Of a DNA stretch of 64,000 nucleotides, positions 40,671 through 51,745 are shown one piece after another. Source of the stretch: Apodospora peruviana (taxonomy: Eukaryota > Ascomycota > Sordariomycetes > Sordariales > Lasiosphaeriaceae); contig JAUEDM010000008.1 in assembly GCA_033439685.1 (NCBI GenBank), positions 1,798,001 through 1,862,000 of the forward strand. The letters are read 5' to 3'. Numbering within the stretch: position 1 is the first letter of the stretch; each line of letters starts with the position of its first letter. A program made the translations under genes and the position numbers. Under the pieces are notes generated by a model. The model saw only the letters and a program-made list of their open reading frames with translations, searched no databases and was not told the origin of the DNA.

Positions 40671-43425
40671 ACTCGGAAAGGGTTGGTGCTGCATTTCGTT
40701 GGTGGTCGGTTGGCAGGTTTTGCTTTTAGGTATGCTCGGATGGAGTCTGAATGGCTACAGGGAGTCTTTGGTGCATCGTTTTTGCGGGGTTCGATAACTT
40801 TGATTGGCGTTACTGTGTGTTGTACATATCTCGAGTCAATATTCCGTATCTTTTTTTGGTAGAGATAAGGCCGTGATATTTCTTTTGGGCATCCAATCCC
40901 GCGTCCGAGAACATCGGCACCATCACGGCAAAGTTCGATGAGTTTCGACAACCACCAGAATCTGGAAATGGTGTGCGGACAAGTGTGGATGCTGAATGGT
41001 GCGATGGGACATGCGTAAAAGATGTAGATTATGCACGCACGTTGATATCAATCCTCATATCGATGTTGCTCAAGGTGGTTGTTTGGTGGATGATCTGCAC
41101 TTCTGGCAGGTGGTTTGTTTGGGGCTGAATTGCGGGGGAGCTTGGGCATCTCCGAGGACAAAAAGGACGGCCGTCCCCACCCCCGGCGCGACCTACTGGC
41201 AGCTGTCAGAGCTGTTGGGGACAACTCCGTTCCTCCCTCCCGCTCCCGCTTGCGCCCCCAATTCATGATCACTTTTATTCACGATCACTTCTTGGGTTCG
41301 AGCATGTGACTTGGCTTTGGATTGACTGGACACCATCTGCAGAGGTCTTCAACTGGAACTCGACCTGCCAGTCAGGGGCCCGGCTGAGCCCAGGCATGGC
41401 TGGCTAAAAATGCCCTTGCTCCAGACCAGACGCAGAGTTAACTCCCCCAGGTTGAACAGGTCCTGCATTGGCTCACCTCGTGAGAACCAACCAGTATGCT
41501 CTGTCGGCCGCCTCATACATCCATCCTCAGACGGATGCAGCAAGTCTAGACTCACGGTCGCGGCCGCCCAGCATCTGGAGAACGGGGGCACATCAGCACA
41601 TCGGCTGGCGACGCGTGGATAGTGGAAACTGACAGACCGCCGGCCTCCATGAGTTCCTCCATGAGTTCCTCCATGAACTCCTCCAGAGGACCATAGCTAC
41701 GGAGCCGTTGGGACAGGTGGGACGGCACCTTGCCACATGTAAATCATAATTATCATGGCAAGGTTCCTGACTGCGGAAGCCCTAAGGCTGTTCCGCGACG
41801 TTGGGAAGCACGCAAGAACTGCATGTCTTGTTCCCGGCCTAACGTTCCCTGGCAGGTAATCACCAGCGTCTGACCGGTGAATCTACCAGCACTTCCGCAT
41901 GTCTTAATCCTCGGGCCGAGACTTGCCCAATTCTACATCTTATTGGATCACAACTAACCCATCCGGCATTTGGCCCCCTGCATGATGCACATATATAAAA
42001 CTCGATTCAGTAAGTCCACATGTACCTCTAGCCAACAACATCCCAAATGTATCATGTAATTATTGAGCGTACTGACACGCCTGTCTGGGTCTTTTGTTCA
42101 CCTAGCTTACGACCTACGCAGACTAATGAGTCAAGTCAAAAGGTCCCTGGCTGATCTGTCCTCTGGTATCAATGTATGTTACCTGATTGCTCCCTATTCA
42201 GCATCATTGGCCTCGAGTATTTGTCGTTATACCGACGCATTCCGCCACAAACAACTCGTTCGTCCAGCTGCACACCACACGGTGGATATACCGTGACCAA
42301 AGTCTGAGAATGAACAACCAATAACCTGGTAGGTTTTTGGTTTTGTGATTGCGGCGCATGCGGCGCTTTATATCGTCCTTTCCAATCTCCAACAAACACA
42401 CACGCACACCGATATGCGGTCACAGACACAAATAATCAGTAAGCACATGATGCGCAGCTACTGCACGAGTTGACTGGCTCACCAAAGATGACTCGTCATT
42501 TCGAGTCGTTGTCTCCCTCCATCCTTACCTTACACAGTCACAAACACACACACCGGGGGTATCCGTCGCTGGCCGCGGAGCCTTCAAGAGAGCCTTCAAG
42601 GGGTGTTGTCTGTGTCTGCCATCCGAAAACAGTATTATGTACAGAGAATGGACCGTCTGCCTACTGCGAGTGAGTTGCCTTGCCTCGCTTCCCTTGCCCT
42701 TCCCGGCCAGTTGCAGCTTGCAGACCGACTCGTCTCAAGGTCCAGGCGTGTTTAGTCGTAAATTGCAACCCGACGGAGATAACCTTATCCGCCTTAAGAG
42801 TAGTAAAATGCAACCTGACACTGCCTACCCGCCTTAGCTACCAGGTAGGGATACCACGACGCCACGACAGTGTGGTCGGTGATCAATAATTCAAACCAAA
42901 ATACCAACTTATCGGACTAAATACTACCCAGTATATTCAGCTTGACTGTAATGCGTTGGCTACACGCAAGCCTTAAACGGGCTATCATGGACCCGATTGG
43001 ACGTTTACGAGCATCACAGGTCATCTGACGATTACTACCTGCATAACCAAAGGTACCCAACGGTTGCCTGTTACAGTCTGGTATCAAAGATGGTGTGCTC
43101 GATTATGTGTGGAGTATCTACTATTACCTCCCTACCTGCTTGTGTGATACGGTAAGAGAAGTAGGACTAAAATCCGCTCACGCTCACCTACACTTTTCGG
43201 TGGTTCGGTCTGATCAGAACGGTGAATGCCACTTGACCGGCTTTCAAGTATTTTTCCCTGACACCTATCCTGCCAAATTTTCTCTGCCCTTCCCTTCTTC
43301 GCCCTGACATAAACCTCATAGCGAAACTCGGACACATATCAAGGCAGTTGGTTACCCGCCAACGTCTCGCAATCCCCCTGCTCAAAGTTCTGAACCACGT
43401 GCATCTAGCACAGCATCCATCAACA
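40671..43425. other. Intergenic
   Basis: About 2.75 kb with only short, overlapping, domain-free frames. No RNA gene or transposon feature was recognised. The right end is the presumed promoter of the P450 at 43426. Confidence 0.5.
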
Positions 43426-45354
43426 ATGGATCGTCCCGCCGATCTCCTGGGCCTGGGTGGAGGTTCGGTGGAACTGTCACCAATGAAGATTGGCCTCTAC
43501 GTGTCCGTCGTCCTATTCTGTGCGAATCTTGTCCATCGTGTCCGCAGATGGTACCGCCTTCGCCATATCCCGGGTCCTCTGGTGAGCAGCCTCACGTCGC
43601 TGTGGCTTTTCTGGCGGTGTCTTGGCCCAAGGATCGACAAGGACGGGAAAGCTCTTGTTGATAAATATGGTGAGACAGGCATAATTCGCTGTCACGGGGC
43701 TAAAGTTCATTAACACCAACCCTTGAGGGCTAAACATGCAGGGCCGATCGTCCGCCTGACTCCAAACTCAATCTTGCTGGCCGACGTTGACGAGGTGATC
43801 CGCATCATGTCGGCTCGGTCCATGTACAGAAAGGACGATTGGTATTTGATTGGGCAGGTACAGCCGGGCAAGGACCATATTCTTTCGATGCGAGACAAGG
43901 AGGAGCGGCGTGAGCGCAAGAAGAAGATTGCACCTGGTGTGGGTGTTACTGCCCTCGCCTCCATCTCCATAGGTGATACTGAATGATGCTAATCAGTTGA
44001 GCGGCATGGAATTGTAGTACTCGGGCAAGTCAGGATCCGACTTCGAGGACGGCATCAACCGAGGCATCGCGGCCTTGATCGACCTCATCGAGAGGAAGTA
44101 CATCTCAGATGGCGGACCTGATTTCCGGCTTCTGGACCTCGCGGTGAAGACGCACTACTACGCCCTCGATTCCCTGGGCGAAATCGCATTCAGCAAGCCA
44201 TTCGGGTTCCTGGCCAACGACCAGGACATGCACGACATCATCAAGCTCAACGACCAGCTGTTGCCGGTTCTTTTCCTCGCCAGCAATTTCACCTGGTTCA
44301 TCAAGCTGTTGCTAAAGTGGCCCTTTTACTACCTGCTTCCGCGGGATGGGGATAACGCTGGTTTCGGGTACATCATGGGGTTAGTTAGTAGTCTGTTCTG
44401 GCAGTTATCAAACTACCCAAGGGACAGACAGTGTGTTGCTAAACTTGGACTGTTGTAGACACGCCACCGCGTTGATAGACGAGCGACTGAACAACAACTC
44501 GAAACCAAAACGGGACATTCTGCAATCCTTTATCAGCCAGGAACTGACAAGGGACGAGCTGAAACAAGAGGTTTCGATCCAGTTGTACGTTTATTTAATA
44601 TCTCTACCCCGTCTCGTACGAGCCCGTTGCGTCCTTTGCTTGCACTGACATAGACCCCGTGAATAGTTTCGTCGGCTCCGACACAACGGCAATGTGGATC
44701 CGCATGACCATCCTCTTCCTCCTGACGAACCCATCCGCATACGGTAAATTACAGACCGAACTAGATGACGCCGCCGCCCGCGGCCTCATCAGCGCCCCGA
44801 TCCGCGACGCCGAGGCCCGCGAGCTGCCCTACCTACAAGCCGTCTTGCGCGAGAGCATCCGCTGCTTCCCGTCAGTCTCGGCCGGCGCCTTCTACAAGAA
44901 TGTGCCCGCGGGCGGGGACACGGTCTGCGGGCACCTTTTGCCTGAGGGGACAAGAGTGTCCACGGTGGCCGGCATTTACGCCATCAACCACTCCAAGGAG
45001 CTGTGGGGTGCCGACGCGGACGTCTTCCGGCCGGAGCGATGGCTCGAGAAGGAGGATGTGCATGAGATGATGAAGATTCTGGACCTAACTTTTGCGACCG
45101 GGCAGTTCCAGTGCTCGGGCAAGGTCATTGCGCAGATGCAGGTGAACAAGGTCGTTCCTGAAGTGAGTACATACATTCTCCGCCTTTTATTTTGTTGTCC
45201 TCTCACAAAGTCTCTGGCCAAGAGAAGTGACTGACGGTCGTAGCTCTTACGTCGCTATAACTTATCCTTGGTCGACCCATTGGAGCCGATGAAGGTCCGA
45301 GGTGCCCTAGCCTGGCTGGCTCATGATTTTTTGGTCAAGGTCGAGAGACGCTAG
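43426..45354 (+). CDS. Cytochrome P450 monooxygenase (pisatin demethylase-like)
   Basis: Six exons (43426-43669, 43742-43938, 44018-44379, 44459-44584, 44667-45162, 45244-45354) give 511 residues, with every junction in phase. The N terminus has one membrane anchor (IGLYVSVVLFCANLV) followed by the proline-rich hinge RHIPGP. The I-helix motif is FVGSDTTA, the ExxR is LRESIR, and the haem loop is FATGQFQCSG with the ligand Cys near residue 459. The Arg usually found two residues before the Cys is replaced by Phe, as in other pisatin-demethylase-like P450s, which often have an aromatic residue there. Members of this broad group demethylate or hydroxylate phytoalexins and many other substrates, so the substrate is open. 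It is about 17 kb from the PKS, with no sign of belonging to that cluster. Confidence 0.9.
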
Positions 45355-47303
45355 GCTGGTGTCATGGTGGAATAAAAGCCAGTCAACGTCCACATATACG
45401 CATGCGCAGTTCCACGGTCTCATAAAGTTAGGTATGTGCTTACTGCATGTAGTGACTGACGTATTCTCCAAGGCTGTCGACTGGAAGGCAAAGCTTGATC
45501 CGACTATTATGCCAATTTACACGAGACATCGGTGAGGCCGTCTTTTCTTCTATGATGGATTGATAGTTGGAGCCCTGGGAGTAATGCTACTGTACCTAGT
45601 CGAGTAACGTGCCATGAATGCAACGGGAAACCTCGCTGAGTCCGGCCTAAGCATACCTAAGGTAGGTGGTACCTTACTTGGGCTTTCCTTACGCGGGGGG
45701 CACTCAGTACTCCGCGGAAGCACAACCTTAATAAATAGGTACCTAACTGAGAAAAAACACCACCTTCCTTACATACGACCCGACAGTCGATTTAATTTTC
45801 CACCCAGGAGTTAGCGTCATCCCCCGCCGCAAACCCGCAGATCTCCCAGTGTGGCACTCACCACCCCGGCCGTATCTGCTGCCCCTTACTTGAGAGGGCC
45901 GGTTGTTTACCTAAAAGTCCTAATATGGTGGTTGATACTCTCTCACTTTTACGTACGTAGGACATAAGTATAAACTACACATAATACCAACAGGTCTTTG
46001 AGGAACAGGTCGAAAAGTGTTTTTAACACAGTGGATCACAGAATGCATGTTGCATCAAAATACTATCAGCCCATATCGTGATTGGCCGCATGAACCAAAT
46101 TTTCCAATCGCCGGTCCACGCCGCACGACTGTTCATTCCGTCTCAGGGGAAAGAATCCAATTCGGCGGTTTCTGCGGATTAGACCGACTTGACACGTCCC
46201 GCCTACTATTCTAGAAGGCTGAGTAGAGTGGCTTTGTCTATGCCCCATCCGTTGGCCCCATCTGGGATCTCATTGTTTACCCCTGAATCCGCCCCATGTC
46301 TGACCGTTGCACTCGATCACATCACGCAGCAACAGGTGGTGCTAACGTGCTACCTATAGCCTATGCATGCACCTGCAGTAGATCGTTTATCAGCTCAGAC
46401 TTCGACAGGGGCGGGATTGGGGGACCAGGCTTACCAGGTAAAGATCCCTTAATACATGTAGTAAGCCCGGCCCGGCCCTAATCGTCAGCTCCGCGCCCCA
46501 AGTTCCTCGGAAACTTTGATACCATGGCGGAACAACCAGTACTCAGTTGGCATTTACCTACCTACCTACCTACCTACCTACCTAGCTAGGTACTCAGCCC
46601 CGTCCGACCCTTTCTTTCCGCGGAAGAGAACATTCGCTTCGTTTTGACAGACAGTAACCCATATTGAGGACATGTTTGCGACGTGGACATCGGCGCCGCT
46701 AGATATCGGACGGCTAATACACCCTAATGATCTTCCGAGATGGCCCATGGAGCAGGTGTCCTTACTGGGCGAGATGCCTTGCACCAAGTCATGGCAAACA
46801 AGTCCGAGGTTAACATCCCACAACGCTTTTGTCCGGAGTCCGTTTATCGGATGCTTTAGGACCTCGGGACGCATTGCATAGAAGGATTGTTAGTAACATT
46901 GTCATCCTGTTCCTCATACCGAGACATCGGCGTTATTAGCGACGTCTGGTTAAAACCACAATCCGATAATCTTTGTGCCCAATGAAGGGATACACGGAGC
47001 CAGAACTGCATCATACCCTCGGCCAAGCCTGCATGTTACATTTTGACCCTACTCTGACGACCAGCTCGGACCATACCTCTCAGTGAGAGAACTTATCAGG
47101 AGATGAATGGTGAGTTGTTCTCTCCGATCCCATACACAAGGGAAGCCACCAAAGAGGCATATATATCTGAACAACCTCGCTCCAGATCAACAATCATTCC
47201 ATTCGACAACAGCCTCACTTCAAAGCTTCTGAACACTCAAAGCACACATTCATTACTTTCACAACCTACTTCCAAGTTCCAAGTCACCAACCAATCTTTC
47301 AAG
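45355..47303. other. Intergenic, AT-rich with TACC-type repeats
   Basis: No gene is convincing. The spacer is rich in short motifs of the ACCTAAGGTA / TAGGTACCTA kind (for example near 45655-45680 and 45736-45745) and includes a CCTA microsatellite. A TATA-like CATATATATC at 47158-47167 precedes the small secreted protein gene. Confidence 0.5.
46555..46583. repeat. (CCTA)n microsatellite
   Basis: About seven tandem CCTA units, ending in a CTAGCTAGGTA palindrome-like segment. Confidence 0.85.
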
Positions 47304-47729
47304 ATGTACTTCTCCAAGACCCTCGCCGCCACCGCGCTCCTCTCCCTCCTCTCCCTCGGCTCCGCAGCCCCTGCCGCTGCCCCCGAGGAAAACACCTCGT
47401 CGGCCCTCACCGCCCGCGCCATTTCGGGCGAATTCACCTGGTATCACACCGGGCTGGGCGCCTGCGGGTGGACCAACAGCGAAAGCGAGTTCGTCGTCGC
47501 GCTCGGCCACGACCGTTTCGACCCCGAGACGCCCAACGGCAACCCCAACCGCAACCGCCTCTGCGGTCGCCGCGTCCGCGCCAACTACAACGGCCGCACC
47601 ATCGAGGCCACCGTCGTCGACCGCTGCGCCCACTGCCAGGCGGGCGACCTCGACCTGAGCCCCGCCGCCTTCCGCGTCTTTGCCAGCCAGGACGCCGGCC
47701 GTATCCGGGGTACCTGGGACTTCATCTAA
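47304..47729 (+). CDS. Small secreted double-psi beta-barrel (RlpA-like/expansin-like) protein
   Basis: 141-residue secreted protein. The ATG at 47304 is chosen over the in-frame ATG at 47103 because it begins a signal peptide (about residues 1-21, ending GSAAPA). A short pro-region ends near LTAR. The double-psi beta-barrel domain starts with GEFTWYHTGLGACGW and carries the typical VVDRCAHCQAGDLDLS block; four Cys probably form two disulphides. Fungal relatives have been annotated as riboflavin-aldehyde-forming-enzyme-like, barwin-like or expansin-like; activity on cell walls is often proposed but not shown by sequence. The small size and secretion make it an effector-like candidate. Confidence 0.88.
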   Translation: MYFSKTLAATALLSLLSLGSAAPAAAPEENTSSALTARAISGEFTWYHTGLGACGWTNSESEFVVALGHDRFDPETPNGNPNRNRLCGRRVRANYNGRTIEATVVDRCAHCQAGDLDLSPAAFRVFASQDAGRIRGTWDFI

Positions 47730-48063
47730 GTCCTCCTCCTCCTGTTTCGATCACTGATCGGGAGAAGCTTGTGATGGAGTGTGATGAGATGGTTCGATGG
47801 GGTGTTGGAAGATTGTAAGTAGATAGAGAAGTGGGAGATGCAAGCGGTCCATGAGAGTGGTGGCTATGGGTTGTCGGTTTCTTTCTTCGGTGAACATATT
47901 TCAGAGCAAGTTGTACATAAAACGCTTCTTCAATTGAGAACCATGACCCGTAAAGTAAGGGTTCTCCGCGCAAATTTCCAGCCGCCAAGTCATTGTTGTG
48001 GAAACAAAACGAACTCCAACCCCTAGCTAACCAACTGCAGTCGCGCTAGTTACTGGTTGAAAA
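47730..48063. terminator. Convergent 3' flanks
   Basis: 334 bases between two convergent genes, expected to hold both 3' UTRs and polyadenylation signals. No further feature is seen. Confidence 0.4.
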
Positions 48064-49803
48064 TCAAACAGCGCCACTACTTGACCCATCCTCATTGATG
48101 ACTCTCCCACGTCGACGGCCCCATAGACCATGTCGCGTAGTGCCAACACCATCCGTCCATGACCGTACCAGAATAGCCTCAGTTGAAGACGGTGCGCCGT
48201 CTTTCTTGTCACTGCTTGTGTGTCCAAAGGTGGCCAACTTGGTCCCAATCGCTTCAAAATGTCCCCAAAACATAAAAGTAGCCATGCAGACGACAACAGC
48301 GGACGATACGGCGAGCGAGACACCCCAGAAGAGGCCAAACTTGGCCCCGCCTGGCGCCCACTCTCCATCCATGCTCAGGACCGTTGCTATCGTGCTGATG
48401 GGCAGCAGCACGGTGGCCATGATGGTGAGGACGAGCACCATCCGGTTCTGCTCCGTGCTCTGCTCGGCCTCCTTGACGCCCAGCTTGCTCTGCTGGATGT
48501 GCGCGAGCGAGACGCCGTAGCTGATGATCTGCTGGACGCGGTTGAAATCGTCGTCCAGGAGGGCCACGACCTGTTGGTAGTTGGCCATCAGCTCCTCCGA
48601 CAGCTGGTCAAGCTGTCCGCTGCCGGGATTCCAGGATGTCTGCGCTCGGGAAGAGTACAACTCCATGTGCTCGCGCGCGAGACTGCGGTAGCGATTGAGT
48701 CGCTGACGCATCCAGAACAGAGCCAGGTTGACGGTTTCGGCTTCTTCCACGGTAGTGATGGCGTCTTTGCGCCCCGCTTGCATCCTCCACTCGATTGTGT
48801 TGATATCTCGGAGGCAGTACGTATGGATGACCATCCACTCTGCCGCCATGATGCGGTACACCCCCTGGAGGAAGAACAGCGGTGATGGCTGCGGCAGGGT
48901 TGAGCCTCCACGATACTGCCAATCAAGGGTTTGTTTCGTCAGCAGCGAGAAGGAGGTGCGGTACGATGTCTCTGCGGTAGCCTTTGGGAGGATGTCACGG
49001 CCCAAAGCTTTCGGGTACAGTGGAGGGGAGAGACGCTCGGGGAGCGTAGTGATGCTGGTTGGTGGTTCAACCAGGACGATGCCGGTCTTCCAGTTCCCAT
49101 CTCGGTCCGTATCAAACCATACTGCGCAATGTTTTCGGGTGATCATAATGGGCTCAAAGTTGGTCTGACCGCCAAGACGATCACTTCGCTGACAGGGACA
49201 CATCCGTCCATAGTTGGTCGTGTTCCTCCAATAGCTTTTCTGTGCGGCGATTTGCGATTCGTCATATCCAAGCTCAAAATTGCGCTCAAATTTCCTATAA
49301 TGGTTGTAGTAAAACTTGACATGCTCTTCCAGCTTTCTGTTGGACTGAAAGACTGGAATGTTGGGGGTAACATCACTACCAAAGTTGTATGATGGTGAAT
49401 CGTCCAAGAAGTCGTCCAGGAAGTGGAGAAAGGAGGCCTTCGAGTTGGTGCTGACGCCTGTGAGCAGCTTCTCGATAACGGCCAGGTCAATGTTTTCGAC
49501 CACGAGAACGAGACGGGTCTCGTCTGTTCCAAAGAAAGCTTGGGAAGTCGTGCGAGTTTCAGTTGGCGGGTCCGGAGGTATATACTCGTAGCTGGGGTTA
49601 CTGGAACTGCCTGAAAAGTTGAAGAGGTCGATGGTTGCTTTGGTCCGTGAGGCTCTTGATCCAGGTTGGCGGGCATTTTGGACAAACTCAAACAGGTTTG
49701 GGAAATCAGACTTGTCGAGACCGCCCAAAATGGGATCCTCGTCGCACTTTTCCACCATGCCTTCGCTCATCGACTTGGCGTTGTCTAGTTCTAGTAGGCT
49801 CAT
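48064..49803 (-). CDS. CorA-like membrane protein with degenerate GMN motif
   Basis: Single-exon protein of 579 residues with ATG at 49803. A long soluble N-terminal part precedes a helical region (about residues 330-470) and two C-terminal transmembrane helices (LTIMATVLLPISTIATVL and FWGVSLAVSSAVVVCMATF). That is the fold of CorA Mg2+ channels and of many fungal CorA-like proteins. Where CorA has Gly-Met-Asn after the first helix, this protein has Ser-Met-Asp (LSMDGEW), so Mg2+ selectivity is doubtful. The tail is basic then Ser-rich. It may be a divergent transporter or a scaffolding relative. It is the smaller of two CorA-like genes flanking the HAL2-type gene. Confidence 0.82.
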   Translation of the reverse strand: MSLLELDNAKSMSEGMVEKCDEDPILGGLDKSDFPNLFEFVQNARQPGSRASRTKATIDLFNFSGSSSNPSYEYIPPDPPTETRTTSQAFFGTDETRLVLVVENIDLAVIEKLLTGVSTNSKASFLHFLDDFLDDSPSYNFGSDVTPNIPVFQSNRKLEEHVKFYYNHYRKFERNFELGYDESQIAAQKSYWRNTTNYGRMCPCQRSDRLGGQTNFEPIMITRKHCAVWFDTDRDGNWKTGIVLVEPPTSITTLPERLSPPLYPKALGRDILPKATAETSYRTSFSLLTKQTLDWQYRGGSTLPQPSPLFFLQGVYRIMAAEWMVIHTYCLRDINTIEWRMQAGRKDAITTVEEAETVNLALFWMRQRLNRYRSLAREHMELYSSRAQTSWNPGSGQLDQLSEELMANYQQVVALLDDDFNRVQQIISYGVSLAHIQQSKLGVKEAEQSTEQNRMVLVLTIMATVLLPISTIATVLSMDGEWAPGGAKFGLFWGVSLAVSSAVVVCMATFMFWGHFEAIGTKLATFGHTSSDKKDGAPSSTEAILVRSWTDGVGTTRHGLWGRRRGRVINEDGSSSGAV

Positions 49804-49848
49804 GTTGTGTATTTGTTGTTGGGGAGAAATCGATGCCCGGCATAAGAT

Positions 49849-49866
49849 ACCTAAGGTACCTTAGGT
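49849..49866. repeat. 18-bp perfect palindrome
   Basis: ACCTAAGGTACCTTAGGT reads identically on both strands and lies 46 bases upstream of the CorA-like ATG. Shorter versions of the same motif recur elsewhere in the right half of the window. Confidence 0.9.
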
Positions 49867-49912
49867 AGGTTTTTTCCTTCCAGACGCGACCGGAGTTGAT
49901 TCCTTCAGCTTT

Positions 49913-49938
49913 GCCTGCCTGCCTGCCTGCCTGCCTGC
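49913..49938. repeat. (GCCT)n microsatellite
   Basis: About 6.5 tandem GCCT units in the 5' region of the CorA-like gene. Confidence 0.9.
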
Positions 49939-51745
49939 GCCCTGCAGGCAGCCCTTGCCAAAGCGGCCGCCGGCATGGTTTGTTTCTGCACGTGACTAAA
50001 AACTACCTTGGCCTCGAGCGAACCTGGGAGGATAAGTATCTCACCTTCATCCCGACATAGATAGCAGCAGTCACTTACCAAAGTGGAAAGATTACTGTCT
50101 CGAGGCAGAAATGCTCACTGTATCGAGCAGTGAAGTCGGTGATATCCGTGACTGCCCCTGTACCTTGTTGATCTTTGAAAAAGGTTGGACTCGGAAGTCG
50201 GGATTTAAGATTCCGGGCCCCGTTGCGTCCCGTCTGCTGCTTGCCTGCCGCTTTCACGCTTGTGCAAATTGCGGTGGGGGCACAGTGGGCTGCCTCAAAT
50301 TGCTGGTACATACGTGCGGAGCCACAGGGAGAGTGGATTGTGCACAGACCAGGTGCGTCGTGTATTTAATACGGTCTCGCCTCCCCTCTCTTCCTTCTCT
50401 TCTCTTTTTCCTCTTCATACTTACCTTGATCGGGTGTAGGGAGCTCAAGAATTCCTTACACCATAACGGAGAGCCTGCATTGCACATCGTGGCGCTAGCC
50501 GTTATAAATTGTCCTTCGGGGCCGTTTCGGTCGCAATTTTTGATGTCAAACTCTTTTTTTTTCACTGTGATCATCGCTTTATGTGGTGCCATGGGGAAGA
50601 AATTCTCGCTCTCCTTTTTTGATGGGTGATCGCTTCATGCCTGTCGAAGTGGACGGTTTCTACCATGCCCATCAGTGATGCCGTAAGATTGAGCGGTCGG
50701 CTTCGCTGACTGATCAAGATCTCACCCACCACACTGGATTGCTGACTGCAGTTCTGCTGCCAAATGGATGTCCTGTTACCGGATCGCGGTTGCATTGTCC
50801 TTTCGATGATATCGAGCTCGTCGGTGCGGCTTTTGCGATAAAACCGCGCACCAGATGGTTGCCCAGCCCAAGCAAGCTTCTCCCTTCCCTTCCACCTTTG
50901 GGCATCATGATGCACAGCGCTGGACATTTCAGCTTGTGTGTACAACAACCCTTCATGAGACCAGCAAGAGGAGGCAAACAGCCTCAATCAAGTGAAGCTT
51001 TTGGTGTTGCACAAATCGCCTCTTTCCTCGTGTCTTTGCGATATCAGGCGGCCTTCTCCGAAGCCGTGACCGAGTGGGTGGTGACATCAACCGCGTCACG
51101 AAGCCCTCATCAAGGCGCGGGCTGTTCCAACTTCCAGTACGTTCGCACGTTCGGGCTGTCGCGGCCCCGTGGAGGGCCCGTGGAGGCCCGTTGTGCCTGT
51201 TTTCCGGTACATTTTACAGCCCGAATCTCACCTGCGCCCCCTCTGCATCGCCACTCGCAAGTTACAAACATACCAGCCATCACGTGGGGCGGTCCAATCA
51301 TTCAGGTTCCTGGCAGCCGACAAAGTCCCCCTGGAAAGCCATCCAGGCAGGCTGGCAGGCCGCCTGGGGGCAGCGCCGCTGGGGGGCCTCAGATGATGCA
51401 TTTTGGTCTCAAAACCCCGTACCTGACCAACAATAAAATGACTTTGAAGATTACAGTTTGCAGTACTTGTCAGCGATCTGGTACTAATTCTAAGGATTAG
51501 AGGCGCTCTTTGTCAGAACTGTTCAGTTCCTGCATCCCCCAAAGCCCAGGCGGACAAGGTCAGACTGTGCAGGTGGTCTGCCACTAGGTACACCTTACCT
51601 AGTTCTAACCTGTACCCCCTTACCAGTGAAGCTTCACGATAGTACTTAAAAGGACCGGGTGCCTCGATAAACCGATTTTCGACAGCATCTGCTTCTTCCA
51701 CTTTACCTTCTCATCAACGAGAATTGAGGCGACAAACACATAGAC

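Larger units (their letters stand above)
49804..51745. other. Divergent intergenic region with palindrome and microsatellite
   Basis: About 1.9 kb between the CorA-like gene (minus) and the nucleotidase gene (plus), holding both promoters. It includes a perfect palindrome (49849-49866) and a GCCT repeat (49913-49938), listed separately. Open frames here have no domain. Confidence 0.5.

Noticed and set aside
47103..47303. In-frame upstream ATG extending the double-psi barrel gene
   Set aside because: The extension would bury the signal peptide, and a TATA-like element lies inside it, so it is more likely 5' flank.
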